In this document: positions 1-12,168 of the stretch, piece by piece | Layout: every line of letters starts with the position of its first letter | Position numbering within the stretch: position 1 is the stretch's first letter | Origin: Oreocharis arfaki | Taxonomy: Eukaryota > Chordata > Aves > Passeriformes > Paramythiidae | NCBI GenBank assembly: GCA_013398015.1 | Contig: VZRR01011356.1 | Location: 87,973 to 151,972 of the forward strand | DNA: 64,000 nt | Reading direction: 5' to 3' | Made by a program: the position numbers and the translations under genes | The notes under the pieces: generated by a model | What the model was told of the DNA's origin: nothing | Seen by the model: the letters and a program-made list of their open reading frames with translations, nothing else | Database searches by the model: none

Positions 1-1169
1 TTTATTAAGGTCATGTCTTCTAGTACTCTCTGTATTCTAAATCAAACTAAACTCAAACTTCTCCGTTTAGGGAAGGGGGTCGTATTTTGTGGTCACCTAT
101 GACAGCAAGGGTCTGAACTGGACTTGGACCACTGTCCCATCCAGCACTGAGTTTCTGGACACAACTTCTTAAGGGTCTTATTAAACAATTTCTTCATGAA
201 ATATTATCAGTGGCTTGTGAAGTGGATGGCTAGATGTCTAAATGACTCTCACAAGTGAGTAAATTTTCAAAAGTGTTTATTTTTTTACTTGTATATTCAG
301 TCTGCAGTTGTCAAAATGGAAAGGTTTGTGTTGAGAAGCAGTGGTTCTCCTTAGCCATGCATTTTCCTTTATGAGGAGAAAATGGGCTCATATGGATGTA
401 TGAAACTTTTACTAATTACTGCATTTGGTTATTACTTCTTGGAGAGGAGGGAAATGTTAGCTGCCTTTCTCTCTTGCCTCCTGTTTCCTCTCCTCTCAGA
501 TGACTCAATGTAGACTAATGAAAATAAGACATTATTTACAAGTCCATTTTATTAGTGTATAGTAAGACCACACAGAACAAAGGTAATTACTGGCATTTTT
601 TTTACTATGCCATATTAATAAATGATGGTTTGCATTTTTAGTTAACTGGCCATCAGAGCTGTGACATTGTATAATCTCTCCTTTTTAAGTGTAGCAGTTT
701 GCTATTGTCTTGCAAATCTCCAAAGACACCTCCTTATATGTGAAGAGCTGTTCCCAAGTGCCACATAGCATTTTGCAGTCTGCCCTTGTCGGTGATTGAA
801 ACATGGACCCAATCCCATCCCTTCCCACATGCCCTGGCAGGACTTTAAGTACTGATAAATGTGAAACTTGTATTTGCAGCTGGCTTCCATGAAGAGTTTT
901 AAAATCTAAATCTAACTCCATAGTTATTTTACTATTTTTTTGGTTATTGTATTGAAACTATTTTTTAGGTTAGTTACTCTCCCACCCCCTTGGAAAACAA
1001 ACCAGTCCCATGCTGCAGGGGTCTTAGTGTGTTCCATCAATTCCATTCTTAATTGCAGATAGCATTTACCTTCCAGCCAGGTTTCCCAGTCCTCTCTGTT
1101 GTACCATGGGCAGCAGCAGAGCACATATTTGTGCTCTAGCCAGGTTATGTTCAACCACAGTCTGCAGAT

Positions 1170-1197
1170 GGGGGTGGGAGTAGGGCAAGGGATGGGG
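1170..1197 (+). other. G-quadruplex-type motif
   Basis: Five runs of three to five G are separated by one to four bases (loops T, AGTA, CAA, AT). This satisfies the usual G3+N1-7 rule on the + strand, so the motif would also be present in the CDK14 pre-mRNA. It sits at the left edge of the recognisable CR1 homology. Folding is an inference. Confidence 0.6.
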
Positions 1198-2370
1198 CTA
1201 GCACAGGAGAAGGAGGGGGATAAGAACAGCAAGGAGTCAAGCAAAAATGCTGGAAAGCCTGCATGGATGAAGAAAGACTTCCTAACAAGACTCAAATGTA
1301 AAAAGGAATTACATAGAAGGTGGAATTAAGAACAACTAATCAGGAAGGAATACGGATACGTCTTCCAAGCATGCTCTTAGAAAAGCCGAAGCCCAACTGG
1401 AATTGGCTCTTTGGAGGAAGGTCAAAGACAAAGACAACAAGAAGGGCTTTAATGCAATAAATGAAAATTTTATTTTCAATTTTTTCAACACAGTAAAGAT
1501 AATGAACTTTTAAATATGGGCGGTTTCTGTAAGTTGTATCTCACTACAGAGAGGCCCTGCAGAGAGAGATTTAGACAAATTAAGACACCTTGGCAATAAC
1601 CAACTGTATGAAGTTTTACAAGGGTGAGTGCCAGGTTTTGCACCTGGAGAGGGTCAATCAAATACGGACAGACTGGAGAATGACTGGAAAGCAGCCCTGC
1701 AGAAAGGGCATCCTGGTCAATGGTGAGTTGAGTATGAGTCAGCAGTGCCCTGGCAGCCCAGAGGGCCCAGCGTGTCCTGGGGGGCATCAGGCACAGCAGC
1801 GCCAGCTGGGCAAGGAAGGGGATTGTCCTGCTCTGCTCTGCACTGGGGCGGCCTCACCTCACATGCTGGGGACAGCTTTGGGTGCCACAATATGAGAAAG
1901 GTGTAAGGGTACTAGAGAATGTCTAAAGGAGGACCACGGAGATGATGAACAACCTAGGGGGAAGCCGTACGAGGAGTGTCTGAGGTCACTTGGTCTGTTC
2001 AGCGTGGAGAAGAGACTGAGGAGAGACCTCAGGACAGTGCAACTTCCTCACAAGGGGAAGCAGAGAGTCAGGTGCTGATCTTTTCTCTCTCGTGGCCAGT
2101 GACAGGACCCAAGGGAAGGGCATTAAGCTGTATTGGAGGGGTTTAGGTTGGATATTAAGAAAAGGTTCTTCACCCAGAGGGTGGTTGGGCACTGGAACAG
2201 CTCCTCAGGGAAGTGGCCACAGCATCAAGCCTGACAGTTCAAGAAGCATTTGGACAACACTGTCAGACACACGGTGTGATTTTTGGGGATGGTCCTGTGC
2301 AGGTTCAGGACTTGGACTTTAGTGATCCTTGTGGGTCCTTTCCAACCCAGCATATTCTGTGATTCTATGA
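1195..2370 (+). mobile_element. CR1 LINE fragment with internal deletion
   Basis: This is a sense-oriented, dead copy of the avian CR1 non-LTR retrotransposon. The left part (about 1195-1450) encodes the ORF2 stretch just before the reverse transcriptase, including GKPAWMKKDFLTRLKCKKEL followed by a match to the D-N-K-K-G-F segment near 1430-1452. Around 1545 homology resumes in the C-terminal part of ORF2 (KFYKGECQVLHL near 1611-1646; LSMSQQC near 1726-1746) and continues through the 3' UTR to the terminal ATTCTGTG ATTCTATG repeats at 2353-2370. The central RT region, where the FADD-type catalytic motif would sit, is missing, and frameshifts and stops break the rest. Roughly 85 bp at 1460-1545 match nothing I recognise. 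The left boundary is approximate. One insertion with an internal deletion is the simplest reading; two separate insertions are possible. Confidence 0.88.
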
Positions 2371-5300
2371 CTTTGTAGGCTGTTTGACTTGCTTTCAGTC
2401 TCCGTGCCTTGGCCCAACACCTCATTTGCTTCTGGAATCCAGTTCCCTGTTTCTCTGGCTTGCCCTTTTTGCCTGCTGTGTTTCCTTTTCCCATGGCCAT
2501 CCACCACTTTTCCCTTAGCATGGTGCCTGTCTTTTGGCACATATTGGGCTGTGGTACTCACTTTCTTTTTTTCCTTTTTCCTGAGCATCCTTCTGTCCTG
2601 TTCTCCCTCCGCCTCAGACAAATTTGTTGTTGACAGAATAAGGCTAAGAAATGTAAACATTGTGAAAGTATTTTCTCATAATTTCAGCTGGAAGCTCTTA
2701 TTCATGTTTTCTTCTGAGCCTCACACTTGAGAGAGAGGAGAAGAAAATTTTGTTCAAGAGAGTGGAAGTCCTATTTTTTCAGGAGATGTGAAGCCTTCTG
2801 TCTGCTTAGAAACTAAGTTAACAAACTGAGAAGTCTGGAGATGCTCCTGTGACTAAGGTTGGGAAATAGATGAGGGGAAGAGATAACAACTACTACATAA
2901 TTTTGGAATTATCTTACAGAATTTGCTTATGACATTCAAGTTTTATATGTCACTGGAGCCACTGATGCTAGGTTCAGATGTGAGCCTGGAGTTGAGAAGT
3001 ATGTCAATGCATGTATGTCTTGGTGACTATGGCAGGACTTCAGCAAATGAGTTGAGTTTAAGCATGCTCTGCTTTCTTCAAAGTGGAACTCTACAAGGGA
3101 GGCTATTTCCAATAGTTCTGTGGTGAGGGTCACTGGAGTGAAGATCACTGGAGCTGCTCGGGGTGTGAGCCAGGGCTGTGTTTTGCCTGATAGTTCATTG
3201 TACCTCATCATTACATAAAAATGAAAAATATTTCAGGATGTTGAAGATATCATCTCAGCTGAGCTACACATTCTTCCTCCTGAAGGTTTCACTGATGTAC
3301 ACATCACTGTTCCCTGTCCTAGTATAGTCTGCCCAATGCTCCCCTAATCCCAGGAGGTTTCTGGGGAGCCAGGAGCCATCTGAAGCACAGGCCAGCAGGG
3401 GTTGCTGTAGGAGTAGGAGATGGAGAAGATGCACTGCCTCCTTTCTGGAGAAGCCCTCCCTGAGGGTTTGGCAGGGTTTGCTCCTGCTGCCCTCTTTTCC
3501 CTCCTACCACACTCAGGCTTGCTTGGGCTGAGTAGTGGATTCCCAGCACGGAGTAGGTGTCTATTGCTTACTCACAGCTTTGTGTATTTTGTGCATTCAT
3601 AAATTAAATACTAAGTTTCATCCTTAAAATGCTGAAACTAACTTGAGAGTTCATATTTTGACTCAATAAATTTTAAACGCTTTTTAATATTTATTGTTTA
3701 TGTAAAAGTGGCTAGTGGTATTCGTAGTGCTTGTTTCCAGGTGCCCATAGATTTTTTCTGTAATGTCATTTTGTCACTCTAGAACTTGCTGATATCTTTC
3801 AGGACTGAGACAAATTGAATTGGGAATGATTAGTTTCATCCTTTGATTGAATGTTGAGTTTTTCCCCTTAATTCCTGTGAAAGCACCATTAGCTATTTTG
3901 GCTGCAGTTCTGTGTTGGGTTGAGGCAGTGCTACATTGTAAATCAATATCTTTTCAAAAAGACTGCTGTAAATTGCCTAGATAGCATATGCATGGTTACT
4001 TTGGCTGCAATGCTGCTGCAGAGCCTGGATACTCTGCCTTTCTGGGAACTCCACAGGCAAGTCCATCATATATTAAAAAAAAAAATCTTTTTACAAAGAG
4101 CATAGTATTGCTGCTGAAATTTAGACAGAGAAATATTGTACCCTCAGTGCTCATCTGTACCTTTTATATTCTACTCCACTGGGATTACCCTATCTTGAGG
4201 GATTTCTTTGTTTGCTGCTTTAGATTTCCCCCTTTCTTAGCTGTAGTACAGCCGTACCATTTCAGCTTGCTAGTGCAGAAAGATGTTGTGAATTCAGTTG
4301 CTGAATGAGCCCGGCCTGACTGCAAACACTAACATTGCTAGAGAGATGCCAAAGAGTTGCAGGTGAATCTGACCTGATCTGGGCAACAGCAAAACGGTAA
4401 GATGGGGCTTGTTTAAATCTCTGGGATTAATTGGGTGCCGGGGTTTCCTGTTTCAACCTGAAGCCTAGTTATCACATGCTTCTAACTTGAGCAGGATTCA
4501 TTCTGTGCATGTCAGGGTGGGTTTTCTCAGGAATGCTTAACATCCAGGCAGAGGGAGGCGGTGGGAAGCTGGGAACGCCACATGAGACCTCTCAGCAGCC
4601 ACCCTGGTGAGATTCCCCAGCAGTACTGCCTGCGGTTTGTAAATACCAGGGAAAAGGTAGGGGAAGGCTTAAAAGCGATGCTTTTCTCGGTACAGCTTTG
4701 TATCTCTGTCTCTGGCAGCATTATTTATAATTGTATTAAGAGGATAGTATGGGCAATTTTTTCCGATACATGCTTGGCTGAACGCCCTCTGGGATGAGTG
4801 AGTGAAGGACGTGATCAGCCACTTTTTCATCTCTGCTAACAAGTCTGTGCATCTTGCTAGATCTGAATAAATGTCTGTAACTGTTACGGATTTGCTGGGT
4901 GGTAGAAGATAAAATTAAAACGATCCTTTATAAATACGTACTGTATCAAGGATGTCAGAATATTTTTTTGCCTTGTTAACCTCTGTCATGATTTTATTTC
5001 TCCTGCATGCTGTCTTTATTTAATATAACAAAAAGTGAGGTAGTCTTTTTAGGTAGTCATTCTTGACTGCTTATGTAGGAGTGTGTTGACAGCGGTTTGG
5101 ATCTTAGTGGAATATTTCAACATATGAAAGCTTAGAGCAGCAGCATGTTCAGGGAAACAGAGGAAGAAAAGAGCAGCAGTTACCATTAGTACAAGAGAGA
5201 AAGATTAAAATGTGGCCGTAGTATGGAATTATTTGAATTATTTCTGATGACTTAACTGACAGCTAGTGTGTTTTCCGTTGTAGATCAAGCCATAGAAAAC

Positions 5301-6739
5301 TCTGAACAGAAATCAACAAGGACCTGAACAAAAAATAGTATTTCACCATATGTTCTACTATTTAAAGGAAATGAACTATGGTAGTAATGGTAGAGTGATG
5401 AGAGATGGTTTTTGCTATTACTAGTTAAGGACAAAAGCAAAGGGGCTTTTTTATAGAGGAGAATGCTTATCTTTATGCAGCATGAGAATTATACTCCAAG
5501 AAGAGATCAGCTGTATATCAGTGTGGGATCAAATAACTAGTTTGACAGGGATTCATGTTTGCTTTTTCTGTACTTGCCAATTAAAGGGTTCTTCTTCTTT
5601 GTCACTGAATATGATTAAAGGGTAAAGATTCAGTCCTACATAAATTATTTTCTGAAGCTTTCATTATTATTTTGCCGGAGTTCCTTCGTTAAAAAATGCT
5701 ATATATACTGCACTGTAAGTGATGTCAGGTGGTCAGTTTCACACCATATACAACCTTAATTTACATAGTTTTTTCTCAGAAAGTAGAGATGCTTTTTTTT
5801 AATATATAATTACCCGTAATGTTTCTATTGCAAGAGTTATTTCAGTTGCATTTTTAAAATAATTTTTACGGAAGTTTTCCTTTGCTTGTACTGTCATGCT
5901 TGTTAATAAATTGCGAACCGTTGTTCAATGCATAGAAGTAATCCAACCACTTCTGTTTGTCCTCATATTGTACAACTAATGGAAGTCCAGGCATGTGGGA
6001 TTTTTTTAAAGCAAATTTTAAATTGTATTTTTCTCTTAGTATTATCTTTTCAGCTACTTATATATGTGAAATTTGTTGCTTCCATCATCTTCCTACCTCC
6101 TTCCTTCTCCTTGAGTCTAAAGTCTTGCTGTGTTACTACTGTCTCTAGAGTTCTCCCATTTTAGTTTTTTGAGCTTAAGAAAAGAATAATGTTTTGGACA
6201 TAATTTATTGATACATAATCTTCGCTATGGTAATACTTAGTTAAACACAGACCCCAAGTTAACTAGCTAGAAAAATTAACTTAAAATGTGGAAAATGTGC
6301 CCAGAAGGCAAGGACACAGATGGGAAAAGGAAGAAACACATAGTTTAATAGGCAGTTATTGCCAAGTGCTCTATGGAGATATCTTTTTGTGAATCGGTTT
6401 TGTGAGGCTGGGGTCTGTCGCAGCAGGAGATAAGGGATTACCTGAGGAGTGAGTGTTTACCATAGTCTCCTTAATGCCCCTGACTTCAGGAAGAAAATAC
6501 TTCAAGGAGTTGTAGATGAGCAGGCCGAAAATCATCAAGATCTTTTCTTAGTGCAAGGTTGACCAGCCGTTGAAGTTCTATAGCAAAAATGGTCACCTGA
6601 CTATTTTTTTTTTAGTTGTTTTGCTGTGTGAGTCTTAAACAAAACCACTACATAAAAATCTCTAAAACCAAACCTGTCCCAACAGTTTCTGACATTTTTC
6701 CCCTCACTCTGTAAGCGTTGGTGGGCTGTTTGGAGAGTT

Positions 6740-7075
6740 GACTTTTCAGGGCAGGTGCTCTGTCTGTCTCAGGAGGTTCTTGTTTCTCCCAGAGCCCCCA
6801 CAGATGAGAGCATGGATAGAGCCATGAAGGGGCTGTGATTAGGCAGAAGAGCAAGTGTGCCTGGCCAGTCCCACAGGGGAGCTGGCACGGGCGGCTCTGC
6901 TGGGCTCCAGCTGTGGAGAGAAGGGGTAAGGGATTATTTTGTTTCTTAAGCTAAATCCTTGCATGGTGCCAGCTTCCACCGGGTGTTTGCCCCTGCAGAT
7001 TTCAGTAGCTGCCCCGGGTGGGTCTTTGGGGTCTGCGGGAGTGAGGGTGTGTGTGAGTGCTCAGCCCGGGGCAGG
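6740..7075 (+). other. GC-richer block with exon-like splice signals
   Basis: This intronic block is clearly richer in G+C than its surroundings. A donor-like GGG|gtaagg follows its first part (GT at 6926). A pyrimidine-containing acceptor-like ccctgcag ends at 6998, and a donor-like CAG|gtgaga has its GT at 7075-7076. The 76 bases 6999-7074 could thus be a cassette exon, or the part ending at 6925 an alternative 5' exon. No reading frame in it resembles known CDK14 sequence, and splice-like signals occur by chance in long introns, so this is only a candidate. Confidence 0.25.
7016..7039 (+). other. G-quadruplex-type motif
   Basis: Four G runs (3, 3, 4 and 3 G) are separated by loops T, TCTTT and TCTGC, fitting the G3+N1-7 pattern on the + strand. 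The motif lies inside the GC-richer block, within the 76-base exon-like interval. Confidence 0.6.
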
Positions 7076-9882
7076 TGAGAATTTGGGCTGTCATGTTTGG
7101 CAACTTCAGTATAAATGTGAGTGCAGATGTGCCCCTTAAAGGTCACAGGAGCTGCTGAGCAGACCCAGACAGCTCTGTTGGGGTTGTTTCCCTTTGAAGT
7201 CCCAGGAAGGCAAAAATACTCAGCTGTCAGGGAGTGCTGTACATGGTTTGTAAATTGGGTTTGATAATACTAGTGTTAAAATGTTCCTCAATGTTTCAGG
7301 TATTGATACAGTGATAATTACAGTTTACAATCCCTGGTGAAATGAATAGGAGTATGCTAGCAGATATTAACTGAGACAACAGAGAGGCTGTGCAATATCA
7401 GTTCTCCAAAGCGTGTTTCGGATCTAAAGAAAAGAGTAGCTGGTGTTCTTAGTTTGGGAAGAACAGGTTAGTTACTATTTTCTGAACTTGAGTTCCCTTA
7501 GTTAAGTCCATATTGGCTTCCAGCATATTTGATCAAGTTTTTCTTCTGCTACCATGTTAGGAAGGTACATGAATGTACTAATGATGTTAAGAATCCGACC
7601 CTTTGAGGACTTTATTTTTCATAATACTCTTACTGTAATGTTCATGCCAGGAGAAGTTCTCCCAATAGCAGCTCCATCAGTCTTTAAGTGCTCCTTCCAC
7701 TTATAGGGTGACTTCTGGGTTTTTGTATAGTGCAGTAAATACCTTTCTGTGACTGCTTTTTGCTTTTGAGATAAGTGTATTGTGTATTGTCAGAATTATT
7801 GATAGTATGCATCTCTTTGACATGTGGCATATTTTTCACTGATATCTTTTGTTCCACTCCCTAATATAAGCCTACATATATTTCTGGATTTAGCAGTTTA
7901 GAAAAAAGCAAGTAGTGAAATAGTAATTTAGTATAGTACTGAATGTTGAATTCAGGAGGGTGGTTTCGTATTATAAAATTTTTGAATCAACCCCATGAAC
8001 ACATAATTTTTCCTTTGTAGAAGTAACTTCAGGGTTTTCTGTATTGCTGGTGATCTTGCTCTTTTGTTTATCATATTCCTGTGTGGATGGGCTTCTCTGT
8101 AGTTGCTGTATCAGTTCTGGACTGGCCTGCAGGGGCCACGGAAATATGCAGTTTTATCTGTTAGTTGTCTTTGTTTTGGTGTGCTAGTCAGAAATGGTGT
8201 GAAAACTGTGAGTGGAGATTTTTTTATTTTTTGGAAAAAATTTGTAGAATTTATTGTTGAAATTTATGTACATTAATTCTAGGGCTGAACTTGCTTTCTC
8301 ATCCTGCTGACTAGATCTGTTGCAGCTTCTGATTGAAAAATAACTTGATAAACTTCAGCTAGATGTTATATAAATGTAAAATAACCTAAGCTAGTAACAA
8401 ATATCATATCAGCAAGCTTTTGATCCAGTCTGTATCATTCTATCCAGGAAATTGAATAGAATTTATGTCAGTTATATTTCAGTTTTGCTGCATTGGATGT
8501 TTGTAATTTAATATTAAGTTGTATACAACTTACCTGAAGAGGAAAATACCAAATGTTGCCAAGTGAGCAGTGAGGAAGTAAAACCACTAGGAAAAGGCAT
8601 AATGTCTATTTATATATTGTGAAAGCTAAGCTTCACTTAATTAATTTCTGATGCTTTTCAGTCTACAGGCTTAGAGCGTTTGAATATGTCCTTCTCCAGT
8701 TTATTAAATCTTTGTGTAAGTACACAGAAAATGTATTTAAGCCGTTAGAGAATATGTGTAAAATAGGTTTGCCCAGACTTCCCTGTAAATAGTGGAGGTT
8801 TTAATGAAAAAATGGGTTCTGTTGTTAAATATTGGCTATAGAAATTTTATTTTAATGTAGTGCAGAAGAGTTGTCTTGAAAAGTTCTACAGTTTAATGAT
8901 GGGGTAGTTGTTTTTGCTGGTGCCTAGGAAAGTGGTGGAACCAGCTCCCTAACTTTCAGCTTTGCAAGGAATTTTCTGTATTTGGCGAAGTAGTTCAGAT
9001 ACACAAAATGATATAATTAAAAAATGTGATTGTACTGCTGGTGGGCAGCTGTGCAGGGAAAGCCATGCAAAATATCTACAATCAGTCTCAGTTTTGTGAC
9101 AATTTTTTCATGAGAAGCTTCATGTAGCAAAAGGTTGGAGGACTTCTCACACTGATGTTCTAATGAGAGATGTGATTTTTGACCAATTTGATTCTCAAAA
9201 TTTGTTGCTTGTTGAAAGTGATTCATGATGAACTCACAGCTTTGGAGGTGCAAATTGCCACGAACTGCAGAAGGCTTGGCTGCTTTGTACTGTTACAGCT
9301 TTTTCTTGAGAAATAATTTGAGTGCAGTCATAAGTCTACTACAGCACATGTTTTGGCTTGAACACATCAAAGAATCAGGAGGGATTTTCACTTCTCTGTT
9401 GAAATACATAGTTTTTTTAAAAAAAATGAACATTATCTCTATGCTGTTCATAGAATTCTCATTATAAAATTGTAGTCGTTCTTATGATGAGCTCTTCTCA
9501 GGATCAGTTTGAAACCTCTTCACTTTAAGTTTTATACATCTTGGCAAGAAAAGATATACTGGAGTATTCTTCATATTCTAGATAACTTTAGATGTTATGA
9601 TTTTCCCAACTATATGCTATAATGCTCCCAACTAAATTCTGAATTGTAGGATATGGCATGTTTTCCAGTGTAGCACATTATGCACTGAGAGAGAAGCATA
9701 TGAGAAGCATTCTATCTTGCTCTTTCAACCTTCTTTTTTGCCTTGAAAGTTATTGTGCTGCTCCAAGTCTAACAAACCTGCAGTAGCTGCTAGAAAATTC
9801 CTTTGAGACTTTTCATTCAGGTTTTATAGAATTCTGTAACCAGGTCATTTGTCTGAGGGGAAAAAAACCAGAAAGAACAAGG

Positions 9883-9900
9883 TTTTTTTTTAAAAAAAAA
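9883..9900. repeat. T9A9 tract
   Basis: Nine T are followed directly by nine A, a self-complementary homopolymer junction. A similar, shorter T7A8 junction lies near 9413-9427. Confidence 0.9.
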
Positions 9901-12151
9901 GGAGTCAGGTGTATATAAAATCCAAACACAGATGAGGACTTTTCATTTAATTATTTGTGAAACTGGGCTTGTCAGCCTCGTCTGAACTCTCAAACTTCCA
10001 TGAAAGAAAGCAATGGCAGAAAGGTCGTGGATGGCTGTTACTAAGATTTCTGGGAGATTGAGTTGGAATGTAGGTTATTCAGATCTTGGAAGATTACTCG
10101 CACAAGAGAATAATAACAAAGTTGAAGCTCTTTTTCTGCCTCTGCCTTTATACTGTGTCTCTACCTCTATGCCTTTGATAGAGGATACTTTGTCAAATTC
10201 AGTGGTTTGGAAGATAATATGTAGAGGAGCAGATCTAGAAACATTCAGAGAGCTTGTCTTTCCTTGTGAAATTGATTTGCCTTAGAAGCTGCATTTCTCA
10301 ACCTGTAGGGTTGTTGACCTCAGGGATGAAGCAACTAAGAGCAGGAGAGATTTCTTTCTTGGTGCTAGAATGAAGCTTTGAAATGCATTAGCAGAATGAA
10401 GCAAGCAACTCTCATTACCTAGTTTATCCTCTGGCATTTGGTAAAGATAGTTAAAAAGGAAAAGAAAGGAAGAAAAATGAAGAAAACAGGGAAAGGAATG
10501 AAGTAAGTAGATTTTTGTATGTTTTTTTAATGAAGGAAATGGTCTGAAGGAAAAAGAGCCAAACTAATTTACCATTCTAGTCTTGAATTATTTCTTTCAA
10601 AGCACTTTTAAAGCATCTGCTGAAGTTAATGTGAGAGTGGCATTGCTCTCTTGACATGCATGCTGCTTCAGTGCAATGAAGGTTGTCATCACACCAGACA
10701 AAAGACAGCTGCAAAACCTTTCCACCTGCAAATGCGTATATTTCATGAAGAGGATTACATGACCTATCCCCTTCCTCTTTTCTTTTAATTAAAAAAGTGC
10801 TCTTCAGCATTTATGTGAAGAGCATGTATGTGAAAGGTCTTGAGTAGTTGGGCTTAAGTCTTACTCTGTCAGTTGCATGACCAGATCTGACCAACAGCAA
10901 TGTTTTTGTTGCAGTCTCTGCTTGTAAGAGGACAATTTTTTTTTAGTTTGAGTCAGAAGTACTTGGTGATAACTATGAAAGAATCAAGAGGCTTGCTAGG
11001 GATAGGCAAAGGAGCCTCAAAGAACTGGGTATTTTCGAGGCATGGAGTTGTTTACAATTTGTTTTCTTAAAAACCTTACTGACAGCCTCAGAACCTAGCA
11101 AGAATAGGCATTTTGTTGTCAAGTCTCTCAAGATTTCTCACACTTGAACTTGGCAGTGGGAAGACTTACTGTATTTATGGATATGCCTTTGATAACTTCA
11201 TGATCAGGGGGAGTTTTGGAGGATAGAATAAAATTATAAACCTGTAAACTCAGAAAGACTTAATATACTGTTCTCACAAAACGACTAATAATGCACTTAT
11301 GGAAGGAAAACTGTATAAACTAGCACTGGCACATGTAGCCATCTGTTAGAGCAGGAGGCTGATAAGGAAAAGGGATTGAAAATATTTTTTTAATCTTTAT
11401 TTTTAAATCCTGTTCATATGGTTACAGAGGAGGACAGACAACAGATACAAGTGGGTAACTAAGTAAAAGAGTATAAAAACCACCTGTCACAATTTCTTGA
11501 GAGAGTGTTTATGTTCAGACACTTTCTCCACCGCTTTTCTGGTTACCAAGGCATCCTTGGCTCGTGCCTGGCACTGGAAGCTGCCTCGCCCACACTGACA
11601 CCGCTGCTGGTCCTCAACTGTGCCCTCTTGTTTGGTTTATTGGAGGAATGAGCCTCCTACTTTTGGATGCAGCAAGTCTGGAACCAGGTTAATGGAAGCA
11701 GCAGCCTGGCTGCAATTTCAGGAAAGGCTTGCATGGCATATTGCATTGCATACCACTGTGACAAATGTGAGCACTGTGCAAGTGAAAGGAAGAATTTTTT
11801 TGCCAGGCTTTATTATTAACACAGTTACTGTATTTTGGGGCATCAGTACAGAAATAGAGCAAAATGCCCATTTAGATCAGCTCCGTTGAGTTTGTGTCTC
11901 TTTTCATGAACGTTAGAGGCTGTCAGGACTTCGGTGTGACCTTTATCTGAGCCCTGTCCTTAGGTGACTCCTCCTGACGTCTGTTGTCACAGAACAGAGT
12001 TGTGCTTTGAGGACATATGTAGGCTTTTGTAGACCTAAAATCTAATCCAGACTCTCTTGAAAACTGGACGTTTTTTCTCTGCCAGGAGAGAAACATCAAC
12101 TTTAATGGATTGGAAACTCACTTTTCTGAAGTTAGGCTGTGCTATGAACAG

Positions 12152-12168
12152 AAAAAAAAATTTTTTTT
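12152..12168. repeat. A9T8 tract
   Basis: Nine A are followed by eight T. A-tracts of this kind are rigid and tend to exclude nucleosomes, which is general knowledge and not shown here. Confidence 0.9.

Noticed and set aside
8638..8675. Acceptor-like ttctgatgcttttcag
   Set aside because: No downstream donor or conserved frame; such strings are frequent in T-rich introns.
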